In this document: piece by piece, positions 1 through 8,351 of the stretch | Layout of the letters: every line of letters begins with the position of its first letter | How positions within the stretch are numbered: the first letter of the stretch is position 1 | DNA from: Gammaproteobacteria bacterium | Lineage (GTDB): Bacteria > Pseudomonadota > Gammaproteobacteria > Steroidobacterales > Woeseiaceae | Reading direction: 5' to 3' | Assembly: GCA_009937445.1 (NCBI GenBank) | Contig: JAACFM010000006.1 | Coordinates: 1-64,000 of the forward strand | Length of the DNA stretch: 64,000 bases | Notes under the pieces: model-generated | The model's input: the letters and a program-made list of their open reading frames with translations, nothing else | Databases searched by the model: none | What the model was told of the DNA's origin: nothing | Translations under genes and position numbers: made by a program

Positions 1-27
1 TGCGTCTACCAATTCCGCCACCCGGGC
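1..27 (-). tRNA. tRNA-Leu, 5' part only (cut by the window edge)
   Basis: Read on the minus strand, the first 27 bases begin GCCCGGGTGGCGGAATTGG and continue GTAGACGCA. This is the typical acceptor, D-stem and D-loop opening of a class II bacterial tRNA-Leu. The anticodon lies outside the window, so the isoacceptor is unknown. It follows tRNA-Cys by 13 bases, the same Cys-Leu order as cysT-leuZ of E. coli. Confidence 0.8.
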
Positions 28-40
28 ATGACAAGAAAAA

Positions 41-114
41 TGGAGGCTAGGGTCGGAATCGAACCGGCGTACACGGAGTTGCAGTCCGCTGCATAACCAC
101 TCTGCCACCTAGCC
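41..114 (-). tRNA. tRNA-Cys (GCA)
   Basis: The minus strand folds as a 74-nt tRNA. The acceptor pairs GGCTAGG with CCTAGCC, followed by T and an encoded CCA. The anticodon arm has stem GCGGA/TCCGT around loop CTGCAAC, giving anticodon GCA (Cys). The T-arm contains GGTTCGATTCC. It is probably co-transcribed with the downstream tRNA-Leu. In E. coli this gene sits directly after tRNA-Gly, but here the Gly gene is 5 kb away. Confidence 0.96.
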
Positions 115-167
115 TCTGGGATCAAACGAAACGGCGGCAGAAGCCACTCCGCTGAGCAGGCGTCGCA

Positions 168-173
168 GTATAC
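168..173 (-). promoter_or_regulatory. candidate -10 element for tRNA-Cys/Leu
   Basis: On the minus strand TATACT is followed by the GC-rich stretch GCGACGCC, about 55 bases before the tRNA 5' end. A good -10 with a GC-rich discriminator is typical of stable-RNA promoters under stringent control. No convincing -35 was found at the right spacing. A local promoter is needed because tRNA-Gly, the usual cluster partner, has its own terminator 5 kb upstream. Confidence 0.4.
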
Positions 174-219
174 AGCGACTTTTCCAGCAATCCACCTCAA
201 ATGTTTGCATAATAGAGAA

Positions 220-1434
220 ATGCTATCAATACGTTGTTTAACACACTATTTTTTAGGGTTCGTTCTTGCCACGGGCCTCGTTGCCTGTACTGAACAATCG
301 CTCCCCGTTTTTCAGGATCCGCAGCCGATACCGGTCCCGAGTGGCAAACCGGCCTATGGGCCACGACTGGCCCAAGGCGATGGCGATGGCGCCGTCCTAA
401 GCTGGATGGAACGAAATGATGACGGCGCGTTCTTGCGATATTCAGTTTTGCAACAAGGGGCATGGGGACCTTCTGCAACCGTCATTCAGGACGAACACAT
501 GTTCGTCAACTGGGCGGATCTTCCCGCGGTAACTCCGATTGGGGATCAATCGCTACTGGCACACTGGATGAGTTACACAGCGGAGGCTCCATACGCCTAT
601 CAGGTCCTGACGGCCCTCTCGCATGACAACGGAATGACGTGGAGCGAGCCTGTAAGCCCGCATACCGACGGAACGCCGACCGAGCACGGATTTGTGGCGA
701 CCTACCCTGCAACGGACGGCCTTGGGCTGGTCTGGCTGGACGGTCGCAATACCCCGGACGCCGGAATGACATTGCGCGGTGCAACACTCAAGTCTGACGG
801 CAGCTTAAGCGACGAGACACAACTGGATGACATGGTGTGCGATTGCTGCCAAACAGACGTCGCCGTGGCGAAGACAGGTCCGGTCGCGGTTTATCGCAAC
901 CGGACTGACGATGAAGTACGTGACATATACCTTACTCGTTTCGTTGACGGCAGCTGGCAGCCAGGAACACCGATCTCAGACGATGGCTGGGTCATTGCGG
1001 GGTGCCCCGTCAATGGGCCAACAATCGCTGCCGTGGACGACCTGGTGGTTGTTACGTGGTTCACGGCCGCCAACAACGAACCCAAAGTTAAGACCGCTCT
1101 TTCAACAAACTCCGGCAAGTCTTTTTCCGAGCCCATTGAGATCGCATCCAACGGGGTAAGCGGACATGTCGGCATTGCACTGATCGACAAGAACACTTAC
1201 GTCATCAGTTGGATGGAATCGGGCAAGGATGGAAACTACGCAATCAATCTTCGCGCACGGACCGTTGACGGGCAATTGGGTCCGGTTCGAACCGTTGGAC
1301 GAACGTCAGTGGCGCGCAACGTTCCGCAGATGCTGCGTGTTGGCGACAAGCTCATGCTGGCCTGGACGGACGAGATAAACGACCTGAGTAAGGTCGTATC
1401 GGTGGAAGTACCCATCATCGGGTTTTACGACTGA
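220..1434 (+). CDS. sialidase-like (BNR/Asp-box) propeller lipoprotein
   Basis: Exported protein of about 404 residues. From the ATG chosen here, a hydrophobic signal ends in the lipobox LVAC, so the mature protein should be lipid-anchored; a TTG five codons upstream is an alternative start. Asp-box-like motifs are visible (SHDNGMTW, STNSGKSF), together with regularly spaced W/F-rich strands, as in six-bladed sialidase-type propellers. A catalytic Arg triad could not be confirmed, so binding rather than glycan hydrolysis is possible. It converges with the DUF5916 gene, only 6 bp apart, and belongs to the block inserted between tRNA-Cys and tRNA-Gly. Confidence 0.75.
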   Translation: MLSIRCLTHYFLGFVLATGLVACTEQSLPVFQDPQPIPVPSGKPAYGPRLAQGDGDGAVLSWMERNDDGAFLRYSVLQQGAWGPSATVIQDEHMFVNWADLPAVTPIGDQSLLAHWMSYTAEAPYAYQVLTALSHDNGMTWSEPVSPHTDGTPTEHGFVATYPATDGLGLVWLDGRNTPDAGMTLRGATLKSDGSLSDETQLDDMVCDCCQTDVAVAKTGPVAVYRNRTDDEVRDIYLTRFVDGSWQPGTPISDDGWVIAGCPVNGPTIAAVDDLVVVTWFTAANNEPKVKTALSTNSGKSFSEPIEIASNGVSGHVGIALIDKNTYVISWMESGKDGNYAINLRARTVDGQLGPVRTVGRTSVARNVPQMLRVGDKLMLAWTDEINDLSKVVSVEVPIIGFYD

Positions 1435-1440
1435 GTCGAG

Positions 1441-3639
1441 TTAAAGGCTCCAGGCGTAACCAATCTTCATGAACAGGCTGCGGTCAGAAGCCGTCAGACT
1501 GTCCAGACGATCTTCGTCGACGTATTGGTCGGCGTAGCCAAGAAAAAATACCGTCTGCGGATTGATCTTGTAGGAGTACAACAGCTGTCTGCCGATGTCT
1601 TTGGACAGGGCATCGACATCGTCAATGTACACGTCCTGATTTCTCGTTGTCTTGGATTGTTGCACCGTCATCCGCAGGAAAGACCGAACACTGAATTGCC
1701 ATGTCAGCCGTGCATCGATGACACTGGCATCAAAAATCTTTTCGCCTTCCTTGGTATCGAGACTCGCGAATATGCCGCGCACATCGACAAGAAAATTACG
1801 ATTGACGTTCCACTTTACGGAAGGCTGAATCATTATCTGATCGCCCAATCGGGTATTGTCATAGTCAATTTGGTCAGCTACTTGCCCCCAGAACTCAAGA
1901 CTTAGGCCGCTTCGAGGCGTCATATTCATGTAGAGACCAACTTTCTGCATGTTGAATATCACGCCTTCCTCAAGTTCCGAGACTGCTTCAAGCGAAATCT
2001 GCGTCCAGGACTGAAAAGGTCCGCCGACGCCAAGCCGCATTGACACCTCTTTATCGGTAAACGTGCCATCCTCCAGATGCCCAATACGATATCCAGTGTG
2101 CAGGCGTATGCGGTGCCACCAATCACCGTCTTCGCCATGCCATACCCGGCCGCCGCTAAATCTGATCTGGTCCCCACCCACCTTGGACTGAAAACCCGAA
2201 TCAGCCCGAAAGCCCTCAGACAAATCGGTGAACCACAGATTTCCGAACCAGTGACGGGAGTCGAATTCGTAGCGAAGCAGCGTGCCTTTGCCATCAAAGG
2301 ATTCGGTCTGGGTCTCCGACTCGAGGTATTGCGCGCTCAGCGTATGTCGATCGTCAACTTTCCAACGCGCGTCGAAACCGCCAACATAATTGTGATAGCC
2401 ATCGCCGTCGCGAACAGTCAGCACGCCGCCAACTGATGAGGTATCCCCGAATCCCCGACTGTAGCGCCCAATGAATGCTGTATTCGACTGCTCGATGGTT
2501 GTGGAATCGGAACTGAACGCTCCAGGAAAGAGAATATTGGTAATCGCATCCTCGGCCGCGATGACTCCAAAGGTGTTAGCACCGCGTTTCCCCGTCAACT
2601 TCGCGCCCACGTCCGGGCTCGATATCGTGCGCGTAAAAACCGCATTGATCGGCGTTGAGAAGTAATCGGCCCCTTCGAGAAAGAAAGGTCGCTTCTCGGG
2701 AAAGAACAACGCAAATCGATTGTTAACGGCAAGCTGTGCGACGTCCGCTTCGATCTGGGAAAAATCGGGATTGATCGCAAGATTAGCCGTGAGATCCGGG
2801 GTGATTCCCCAACGCACACTCAAACCCGCCTCTGAAGTCGTGTCACCAATCATTGGATCAAAGCCCGGGTCTTCGCTGGACTCCGATCGGGACGCGGTGA
2901 CCGTGGGTACAAGCTCGAGATCCCGGCCCGGCTCCGCATCCGCCAGCCCGGTGAGTTCTCCTATCTGGCACAAGTAACAATTCACTCCGCGCTCCAGAGG
3001 AACAGCGGAGAACTTGAATTGCTCCCGTCTGGGGTAAGTGCGTGTCAAATCGAAACCCCAGGTCTTGATGCCTTCGCTTGCCGGAAAACGCAACTGGGTT
3101 AGTGGAATCCTCATCTCAACGACATACCCGTCGTCGTTGATCTCGCCTGCCGAATCCCAGATAGCATCCCAGGAGTCGTCCTCTTTACCCCACTGACCGC
3201 CCTGCGCCGCCTCGTTATTCGTCAAATCCATTTGCACGCCGAGGGGATTCGAGAAAAACTCGAAAGCACGTCGATTGTCGTTGTAGGTGTCGATGACAAT
3301 CCCGACGAAATCGTCGTCATAGGCCTCGTCCCTGTCGCGCAAATAGGCGCGAATGGCCGATGGATCGGGATCGCTGGCAGCAAATCCGACGTATAAATTG
3401 GCACCATCCTCGATCAGGTAAGCGACCGTCTTGACGCGAGCCGGTAAATTGTCACCCGGCTCAATTTCGTAGAGCAGTTCAACCTGTGCCGCATCACGCC
3501 ACGCTTCCTCGTCCAATTGGCCGTCAACGACAATCTCACCCTCCGTGCGTGGGAGCTCGATATTTGTTGCGTGTAGGTTGAAACTGCAAAGGACAACGCC
3601 CAAGACAACAAAACGCATGCGATGTGGGTCAAACGCCAA
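1441..3639 (-). CDS. DUF5916 / CBM9-like outer-membrane protein
   Basis: 732 residues. A signal peptide precedes an N-terminal domain of about 190 residues beginning EIVVDGQLDEEAW and containing VVEMRIPLTQLRF, the pattern of the carbohydrate-binding family 9-like domain in DUF5916 proteins. The rest reads as amphipathic strands with a PDFSQIEAD segment and a terminal strand ending YAWSL, fitting an outer-membrane beta-barrel. The TTG start is used because GGAG lies 6 bases before it; an in-frame ATG seven codons later (3618) also leaves a good signal peptide. The substrate is unknown; the family is common in marine heterotrophs and is assumed to act at the cell surface. Confidence 0.82.
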   Translation of the reverse strand: MAFDPHRMRFVVLGVVLCSFNLHATNIELPRTEGEIVVDGQLDEEAWRDAAQVELLYEIEPGDNLPARVKTVAYLIEDGANLYVGFAASDPDPSAIRAYLRDRDEAYDDDFVGIVIDTYNDNRRAFEFFSNPLGVQMDLTNNEAAQGGQWGKEDDSWDAIWDSAGEINDDGYVVEMRIPLTQLRFPASEGIKTWGFDLTRTYPRREQFKFSAVPLERGVNCYLCQIGELTGLADAEPGRDLELVPTVTASRSESSEDPGFDPMIGDTTSEAGLSVRWGITPDLTANLAINPDFSQIEADVAQLAVNNRFALFFPEKRPFFLEGADYFSTPINAVFTRTISSPDVGAKLTGKRGANTFGVIAAEDAITNILFPGAFSSDSTTIEQSNTAFIGRYSRGFGDTSSVGGVLTVRDGDGYHNYVGGFDARWKVDDRHTLSAQYLESETQTESFDGKGTLLRYEFDSRHWFGNLWFTDLSEGFRADSGFQSKVGGDQIRFSGGRVWHGEDGDWWHRIRLHTGYRIGHLEDGTFTDKEVSMRLGVGGPFQSWTQISLEAVSELEEGVIFNMQKVGLYMNMTPRSGLSLEFWGQVADQIDYDNTRLGDQIMIQPSVKWNVNRNFLVDVRGIFASLDTKEGEKIFDASVIDARLTWQFSVRSFLRMTVQQSKTTRNQDVYIDDVDALSKDIGRQLLYSYKINPQTVFFLGYADQYVDEDRLDSLTASDRSLFMKIGYAWSL

Positions 3640-3684
3640 CTACTACTCCGGACGAAAAAGTGAAAATATGTGATCGTGGACCAC

Positions 3685-3708
3685 ATAAAGCGAGGAAAAA
3701 CGCTTTAT
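3685..3708. promoter_or_regulatory. inverted repeat in divergent intergenic region
   Basis: ATAAAGCG and CGCTTTAT form a perfect 8-bp inverted repeat around an 8-base spacer, in the 101-bp gap between the divergent DUF5916 gene and the small membrane-protein gene. Its placement suits an operator controlling one or both genes. A hairpin in the leader of the rightward transcript is the alternative. Confidence 0.35.
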
Positions 3709-3740
3709 AACAGAATTCCTCCCTGGAGACGGTTGCGTAC

Positions 3741-4322
3741 GTGAAAAAGACATCGATCTTTCCATTGGCAAAGTTAGGCCCGTTGGGCATTCTGACCGCT
3801 ATCGCGCTGATTGGTGCGCTGTACATTCTAATTACAGGTCAGATCGCGAAGGCCTGGATCGCTGCGGGCTTCTTGCCGCTCGGCATCTACCTTGGGGTTT
3901 GCCACCAACGCGCTCGGAAAATAATCCTCGCCGAGGTTGGTCGGGAACGTGAAATTGTCGAGATGAGTTTTGTCTCCATGGCAGCTGACAGGGCCGCGCA
4001 GTTCTGGAATCTATTGTTCTCGTCGGTTGCGATCACCACCGGCGTCATCGTAACTGCGATATGGGGATACCAGGGCTTCCTGTCGTACGTTGAAGGTCGA
4101 TGGATTCCGTTGACCCTGTTCGCGGTACTACCCGACATTCAACCCACCGACTACGCGCTTCTTAATCGTCTGATCTACTTTTTTGGCGATACCAATCTTG
4201 GCGTCGGCGTGCTCATTGTCGGCTTAATACTGGCGGCACCGCTCGCTGCAATCCAGTGGCGGTCTAACAATAAAGCCAAGTTTCGTCGCAACGATCTGGG
4301 GAATCTGAAGAAGAGGTCGTAG
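3741..4322 (+). CDS. hypothetical multi-pass inner-membrane protein
   Basis: 193 residues with about four predicted membrane spans (roughly 12-32, 37-53, 90-110 and 152-171) and a basic C-terminal tail. No catalytic or binding motif was recognised and no family is claimed. A GTG start is used, with GGAG 12 bases upstream, which is a long spacing; no better in-frame start is obvious. It is followed after 39 bp by the AlaX gene on the same strand and may share its transcript. It lies in the block that separates tRNA-Cys from tRNA-Gly. Confidence 0.6.
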   Translation: MKKTSIFPLAKLGPLGILTAIALIGALYILITGQIAKAWIAAGFLPLGIYLGVCHQRARKIILAEVGREREIVEMSFVSMAADRAAQFWNLLFSSVAITTGVIVTAIWGYQGFLSYVEGRWIPLTLFAVLPDIQPTDYALLNRLIYFFGDTNLGVGVLIVGLILAAPLAAIQWRSNNKAKFRRNDLGNLKKRS

Positions 4323-4361
4323 AATAGCCTGCACAAGCCCTATTCCGACCGGAGCACGAAA

Positions 4362-5060
4362 TTGACAACCGCACTATTTCGAGAAGATTCCTATTTGCAG
4401 TCCTGTACTGGTGTCGTTACATCGACCAGTGAACAGGGATTCTGCGTTGATCAGACTGTTTTTTATCCACTCGGTGGCGGCCAACCAGGCGATACCGGAA
4501 CCGCATCCTGGGACCAAAAGAAAATCGTTGTTGTCGGTACGCAGAATAGTGCGGACGGCATCGTCCATATCATTGAGCCCGGCGATGCAGTACCTCCCGT
4601 CGGCAGCACCGTCGAACTGACGCTGGACTGGGACCGTCGATTCGCGCACATGCGAATGCACACCGCATTGCATTTACTCGGCTCGATTCTCAAGTACGGC
4701 GTTACGGGCGGCAACATCTCAGCGATAAAAAGCCGCCTGGATTTTGATACTGAAGACTCCGTTGACAAGGAATCCGTCAGTGCAGCACTAAACGCGCTCG
4801 TGGCCGCCAATCATTCTGTTCAATGCCGGTGGATCAGCGAACAGGAACTGGATGAAAATCCGTCGCTGGTTCGCACGATGTCCGTGCAGCCACCTCGAGG
4901 AAAAGGCGACATTCGATTACTCGAAATTGAAAGCGTTGATCTACAGCCGTGCGGTGGTACCCATGTTCGATCCACAGGTGAAATTGGCGCAATTCGTATC
5001 GGCAAAGTTGAGAAGAAAGGCCGTCGGAACCGTCGCGTCAATATTCACTTTGCGGACTAG
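4362..5060 (+). CDS. alanyl-tRNA editing protein, AlaX type
   Basis: 232-residue free-standing editing domain that hydrolyses mischarged Ser- or Gly-tRNA(Ala), homologous to the editing domain of AlaRS and ThrRS. The N-terminal beta-barrel carries FYPLGGGQPGDTG. The zinc-site motifs are intact: HTALH (His100, His104) and PCGGTH (Cys197, His201). It starts at TTG with GGAG 7 bases upstream. The length fits AlaX forms with the extra N-terminal domain. A bidirectional hairpin follows its stop, then tRNA-Gly on the opposite strand. The family assignment is firm; the preferred substrate cannot be read from sequence. Confidence 0.9.
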   Translation: MTTALFREDSYLQSCTGVVTSTSEQGFCVDQTVFYPLGGGQPGDTGTASWDQKKIVVVGTQNSADGIVHIIEPGDAVPPVGSTVELTLDWDRRFAHMRMHTALHLLGSILKYGVTGGNISAIKSRLDFDTEDSVDKESVSAALNALVAANHSVQCRWISEQELDENPSLVRTMSVQPPRGKGDIRLLEIESVDLQPCGGTHVRSTGEIGAIRIGKVEKKGRRNRRVNIHFAD

Positions 5061-5082
5061 ACGCTCGTCCCAAAACGCAAAA

Positions 5083-5103
5083 AAGCCCCTCAAAGAGGGG
5101 CTT
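5083..5103. terminator. bidirectional rho-independent terminator
   Basis: AAGCCCCTC, loop AAA, GAGGGGCTT: a perfect 9-bp stem with T-rich tracts on both sides (CTTCTTTT rightward, TTTTTTGCG leftward). It lies between the convergent AlaX gene and tRNA-Gly and should end both transcripts. Confidence 0.9.
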
Positions 5104-5113
5104 CTTTTGTATC

Positions 5114-5189
5114 TGGAGCGGGAAACCAGGTTCGAACTGGCGACCTCAACCTTGGCAAGGTTGCGCTCTACCAACTGAGCTATTCCCGC
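5114..5189 (-). tRNA. tRNA-Gly (GCC)
   Basis: A 76-nt minus-strand cloverleaf. The acceptor begins GCGGGAA and its 3' strand ends TTCCCGC, followed by T and encoded CCA. The anticodon loop is TTGCCAA with anticodon GCC, and the T-arm contains AGTTCGAACT. It sits 59 bp downstream of pgsA, as glyW does in E. coli. A strong terminator directly follows it, so here it is not co-transcribed with tRNA-Cys and tRNA-Leu. Confidence 0.97.
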
Positions 5190-5248
5190 GAAGGGGCGAG
5201 ATTCTAGCCTGTGACAGGTTTAAGTCAAGCCGTAATTTCAAGTTTTCG

Positions 5249-5821
5249 CTATTCCGAGGGCTCCTGATCACTGACGATGAACGGCCAGGCCGCTTTAAGA
5301 TAAATGATCATGGACCATATCGTCATGATCGCTGCCAGAACCAGCAGGACAAAACCAACGGTATAGATGGGTATTCCGAACAGGTCGTTGTGGTAGACCA
5401 TGAAGGCAATACCGAACATCTGCAGCGTCGTCTTGATCTTTCCGGCCATCGAGACTTTGACGTTGGCTCGCTCCCCAATCGTCGCCATCCACTCTCGCAG
5501 CGCCGAAATTGTGATTTCCCGGCCGATAATGATCATCGCGATCACGTCCTCGAACCAGCTCGCCTCAGCCTGCACCAGCATGACCAGCACAATAGAGACC
5601 ATCAGCTTGTCGGCAACGGGGTCCAGAAACTCGCCGAAGCGCGACGTTTGCCCGTAGCGCCTCGCAACCCAGCCGTCGATGAGATCGGTAATCGCGGCAA
5701 TGCCGAACAATATGGCCGCAATCGGCCTGGCATTCGGCATTTGGGAATAGAAACACACCACCACGATCGGAATGGCCGCGATTCGAAACAGCGTCAATAT
5801 ATTTGCAAGATTAAGCTTCAA
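5249..5821 (-). CDS. pgsA: CDP-diacylglycerol--glycerol-3-phosphate 3-phosphatidyltransferase
   Basis: 190 residues, the usual length. It makes phosphatidylglycerophosphate from CDP-diacylglycerol and glycerol-3-phosphate in the inner membrane, the committed step to PG and cardiolipin. The CDP-alcohol phosphotransferase signature is complete: DLIDGWVAR, then GEFLDPVADK with its two downstream Asp residues. Several membrane spans are evident. It lies 19 bp downstream of uvrC on the same strand and upstream of tRNA-Gly, the classic uvrC-pgsA-glyW arrangement. Confidence 0.96.
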   Translation of the reverse strand: MKLNLANILTLFRIAAIPIVVVCFYSQMPNARPIAAILFGIAAITDLIDGWVARRYGQTSRFGEFLDPVADKLMVSIVLVMLVQAEASWFEDVIAMIIIGREITISALREWMATIGERANVKVSMAGKIKTTLQMFGIAFMVYHNDLFGIPIYTVGFVLLVLAAIMTIWSMIIYLKAAWPFIVSDQEPSE

Positions 5822-5840
5822 GATTCATCCTGGCCGCGGC

Positions 5841-7670
5841 TCAACTATCCGTATGCAGGGCATTGTATATGGTTTCGGCGAGTTTTCGACTAATACCATG
5901 CACTTGCACAAGGTCATCAATACCCGCGCCACTCACGCCCTGCAGACCACCAAACTGCCGCAACAGCTCTCTGCGCCGCTTCGGGCCCAGACCCGGTATC
6001 TCCTCAAGCTTCGATGTTCGACGTGCCTTCGCCCTCTGCTGGCGGTGACCCGTGATGGCAAAGCGATGCGCTTCATCCCGTATTTGCTGGATCAGGAGCA
6101 ACGCCGATGAGTCTGGCGGGAGTGTCATCGCCCTCGATTCGCCCGGCCTGAACAGCTGTTCCGCGCCCGGTCGTCTCGAACGTCCTTTGGCGACCCCGAC
6201 AACGGTAAGCCAATCGAGTCCCAGCTCTCCCAGGACCTTCATCGCCGCAGCCAACTGCCCTTTGCCGCCATCAACAAACAGAATGTCGGGCATGGGCACC
6301 TCACCCTTCTTGACCCGCGCATAGCGCCTTTTTAAAGCCTCAGACATCGCCCCGTAGTCATCGCCCGGTGCAGCGGGGCTGAGATTGAATCGCCGGTAAT
6401 CGCTCTTCAAAGCACCTGCCGTGTTGAATACAACGCAGGACGCGACGGTCGCCTCGCCGGATGTATGACTCACATCAAAGCACTCGAGTCGCTGTGGGGT
6501 CTCCTCAAGTTCCAGAGCCTCACCGAGCGCGGCAAACTGTCGTTTGATCGTCGCGTTACTCGCAACCTTGAGATTCAAGCCCTGCTCGGCGTTCGTCCGG
6601 GCCATCTGCAACCAGCGCAGTCGATCGCCCCGGACCCGCGAGCGGATTTGCACCTTGTGCCCGACGCGCTCGGTCAATTCACTTTGCAGCAAGTCACCGT
6701 CGTCGATAGCCGTCTCAATAATGATCTCGGTCGGCGCATCACGACCCAGGTAATACTGCGCAACAAAGGCATTCAGAATCTTTTGCTTGTCGGTCTCACC
6801 CTGCAAACGCGGGAAGTGATCCCGACTGCCGATCACGGAACCATTGCGGATGAACATGACCGTTACGCAGTGAATAGCGCTGTTGGACGCGAAGCCAAGA
6901 ATATCCAGATCCAGTTTGCCGCCGCGCTTCACCAACTGACGTGCTTCGATCTCCTTGAGCTTCGATATCTGATCGCGAAAGCGCGCCGCGTGTTCATAAT
7001 CCTGAACCGCAGCGGCCTTCTCCATACGCTCGACAAACGTGTTAACAACGCTTCTGTTCTTACCATCAAGAAACAGAATCGCAGCATCGATATCTTTTGC
7101 GTACTGCTCTTTGGAAATCAAATTGACACAAGGGGCCGTGCAGCGCTTGATCTGGTACTGCAGACACGGGCGCGTGCGATTGCGGAAAAAATTGTCCGCG
7201 CAGTTGCGGATCAGGAACAGCTTTTCGAGTTCGTTAAGCGTCTGCCGAACCGCGGACGTACTGGGGAATGGGCCGAAATAACGCCCCTTGCCACGACGCG
7301 GTCCGCGATGAAACCTCAAGCGCGGATAGTCGTGCTGCGTAGACGCGTAGATATAAGGGTAGCTCTTGTCATCGCGGAGCAGAATATTGAATCGCGGTTT
7401 GTGCTGTTTGATGAGGCTGTATTCAAGTATCAGCGCCTCCGCCTCGGTATTCGCAACGGTCACATCCACCCGCGCGACCTGCTCCATCATCACCGCTGTT
7501 TTTGGCGCGTCGTGCGTGCGGTTGAAGTAACTGGAAACGCGTTTCTTCAGATCCCGGGCTTTGCCGACATAGATGACCTTGTGCTTGGCGTCGAGCATGC
7601 GGTACACACCCGGCCGGTGTGTCAGGGTTCGCAGAAAAGGCTTTACTTCAAAGGGTGTGTCATCACTCAC
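5841..7670 (-). CDS. uvrC: excinuclease ABC subunit C
   Basis: About 609 residues. It makes both incisions in nucleotide excision repair with UvrA and UvrB. Visible in order: an N-terminal GIY-YIG nuclease (GVYRML, then VIYVGKARDL), conserved cysteines around residues 150-185, a UVR motif for UvrB binding near residue 205, the RNase H-like second nuclease (ECFDVSHTSGE, DILFVDGGKGQL) and tandem helix-hairpin-helix motifs at the end (IPGLGPKRRRELL). The GTG giving MSDDTPFEV is chosen over an upstream TTG because UvrC proteins normally begin there and it follows the glycosylase stop by 4 bp. It is probably co-transcribed with that gene and pgsA. Confidence 0.96.
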   Translation of the reverse strand: MSDDTPFEVKPFLRTLTHRPGVYRMLDAKHKVIYVGKARDLKKRVSSYFNRTHDAPKTAVMMEQVARVDVTVANTEAEALILEYSLIKQHKPRFNILLRDDKSYPYIYASTQHDYPRLRFHRGPRRGKGRYFGPFPSTSAVRQTLNELEKLFLIRNCADNFFRNRTRPCLQYQIKRCTAPCVNLISKEQYAKDIDAAILFLDGKNRSVVNTFVERMEKAAAVQDYEHAARFRDQISKLKEIEARQLVKRGGKLDLDILGFASNSAIHCVTVMFIRNGSVIGSRDHFPRLQGETDKQKILNAFVAQYYLGRDAPTEIIIETAIDDGDLLQSELTERVGHKVQIRSRVRGDRLRWLQMARTNAEQGLNLKVASNATIKRQFAALGEALELEETPQRLECFDVSHTSGEATVASCVVFNTAGALKSDYRRFNLSPAAPGDDYGAMSEALKRRYARVKKGEVPMPDILFVDGGKGQLAAAMKVLGELGLDWLTVVGVAKGRSRRPGAEQLFRPGESRAMTLPPDSSALLLIQQIRDEAHRFAITGHRQQRAKARRTSKLEEIPGLGPKRRRELLRQFGGLQGVSGAGIDDLVQVHGISRKLAETIYNALHTDS

Positions 7671-7674
7671 GTTG

Positions 7675-8307
7675 TCACTTATCCAGCAACTCCCGAGTCT
7701 TCGCAAATATTGCGTCGAACATCTCTTCGGTCAGTCGCCGGGTGTTCGTGTTGTAGCGACTGCAATGGTACGAATCAATCAAACGGAAGAACTCCACATC
7801 GTGCACGGCTGCGTGCGCGAACTTGAAATCTGCCTGTCGCATTCCGAGCGCCTTGATGATCGCCCGGTGCGCTATCCCACCGAGCGCCATCACGACCGCA
7901 TCCTTCGGTAGCGTCTGCAACTCGTTCGCGAGATACGCATTGCAGGTATTGATCTCGGCACCCACCGGTTTGTTATCCGGTGGCAAGCATTTTACGGCGT
8001 TCGTTATACGGCAATCGATGAGTTCCAGACCATCGTCTGCTGCCGCGGAATGATCGCGGCTGGCGAAACCGTATTTGTGCAACATCTGATAGAGAAGAAT
8101 ACCCGCATGGTCACCCGTAAACGGGCGACCGGACCTGTTTGCTCCGTGCATGCCCGGGGCCAGACCAACGATCAGAAAGCGAGCATCGCTCGTACCAAAC
8201 GGTGGGACGGGCCGACAGTAATAGTCTGGATAACGATCCTTGACGTCGTCCAGGAACGTCGCAAGTCTTGGGCAGGCTCGGCAGTCTTTGTCGAATATGC
8301 TGGTCAT
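7675..8307 (-). CDS. uracil-DNA glycosylase, family 5-like (Fe-S type)
   Basis: About 210 residues from the ATG used; a TTG nine codons upstream is possible. The active-site motif GLAPGMHGANRSGRPFTGD matches UDGb/family 5 enzymes, which lack the Asp/Asn general base of family 1. The C-terminal motif SYHCSRYNTNTRRLT aligns with the family's HPSPRN-like loop. Candidate cluster cysteines are in DCRACPRL, in NAVKCLPP and in the NTCNAY segment. It removes uracil, and often other deaminated bases, from DNA. It sits immediately upstream of uvrC, forming a small repair cluster. Confidence 0.85.
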   Translation of the reverse strand: MTSIFDKDCRACPRLATFLDDVKDRYPDYYCRPVPPFGTSDARFLIVGLAPGMHGANRSGRPFTGDHAGILLYQMLHKYGFASRDHSAAADDGLELIDCRITNAVKCLPPDNKPVGAEINTCNAYLANELQTLPKDAVVMALGGIAHRAIIKALGMRQADFKFAHAAVHDVEFFRLIDSYHCSRYNTNTRRLTEEMFDAIFAKTRELLDK

Positions 8308-8351
8308 CGGTGGTGTCGCGGCCTTGGCACCCAAAGGGCAAAAAGTCGCAC

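Noticed and set aside
6465-7826. A 453-codon plus-strand open frame
   Set aside because: It lies antisense to uvrC, whose domains are complete; no family features and no ribosome binding site. It is a coding shadow.
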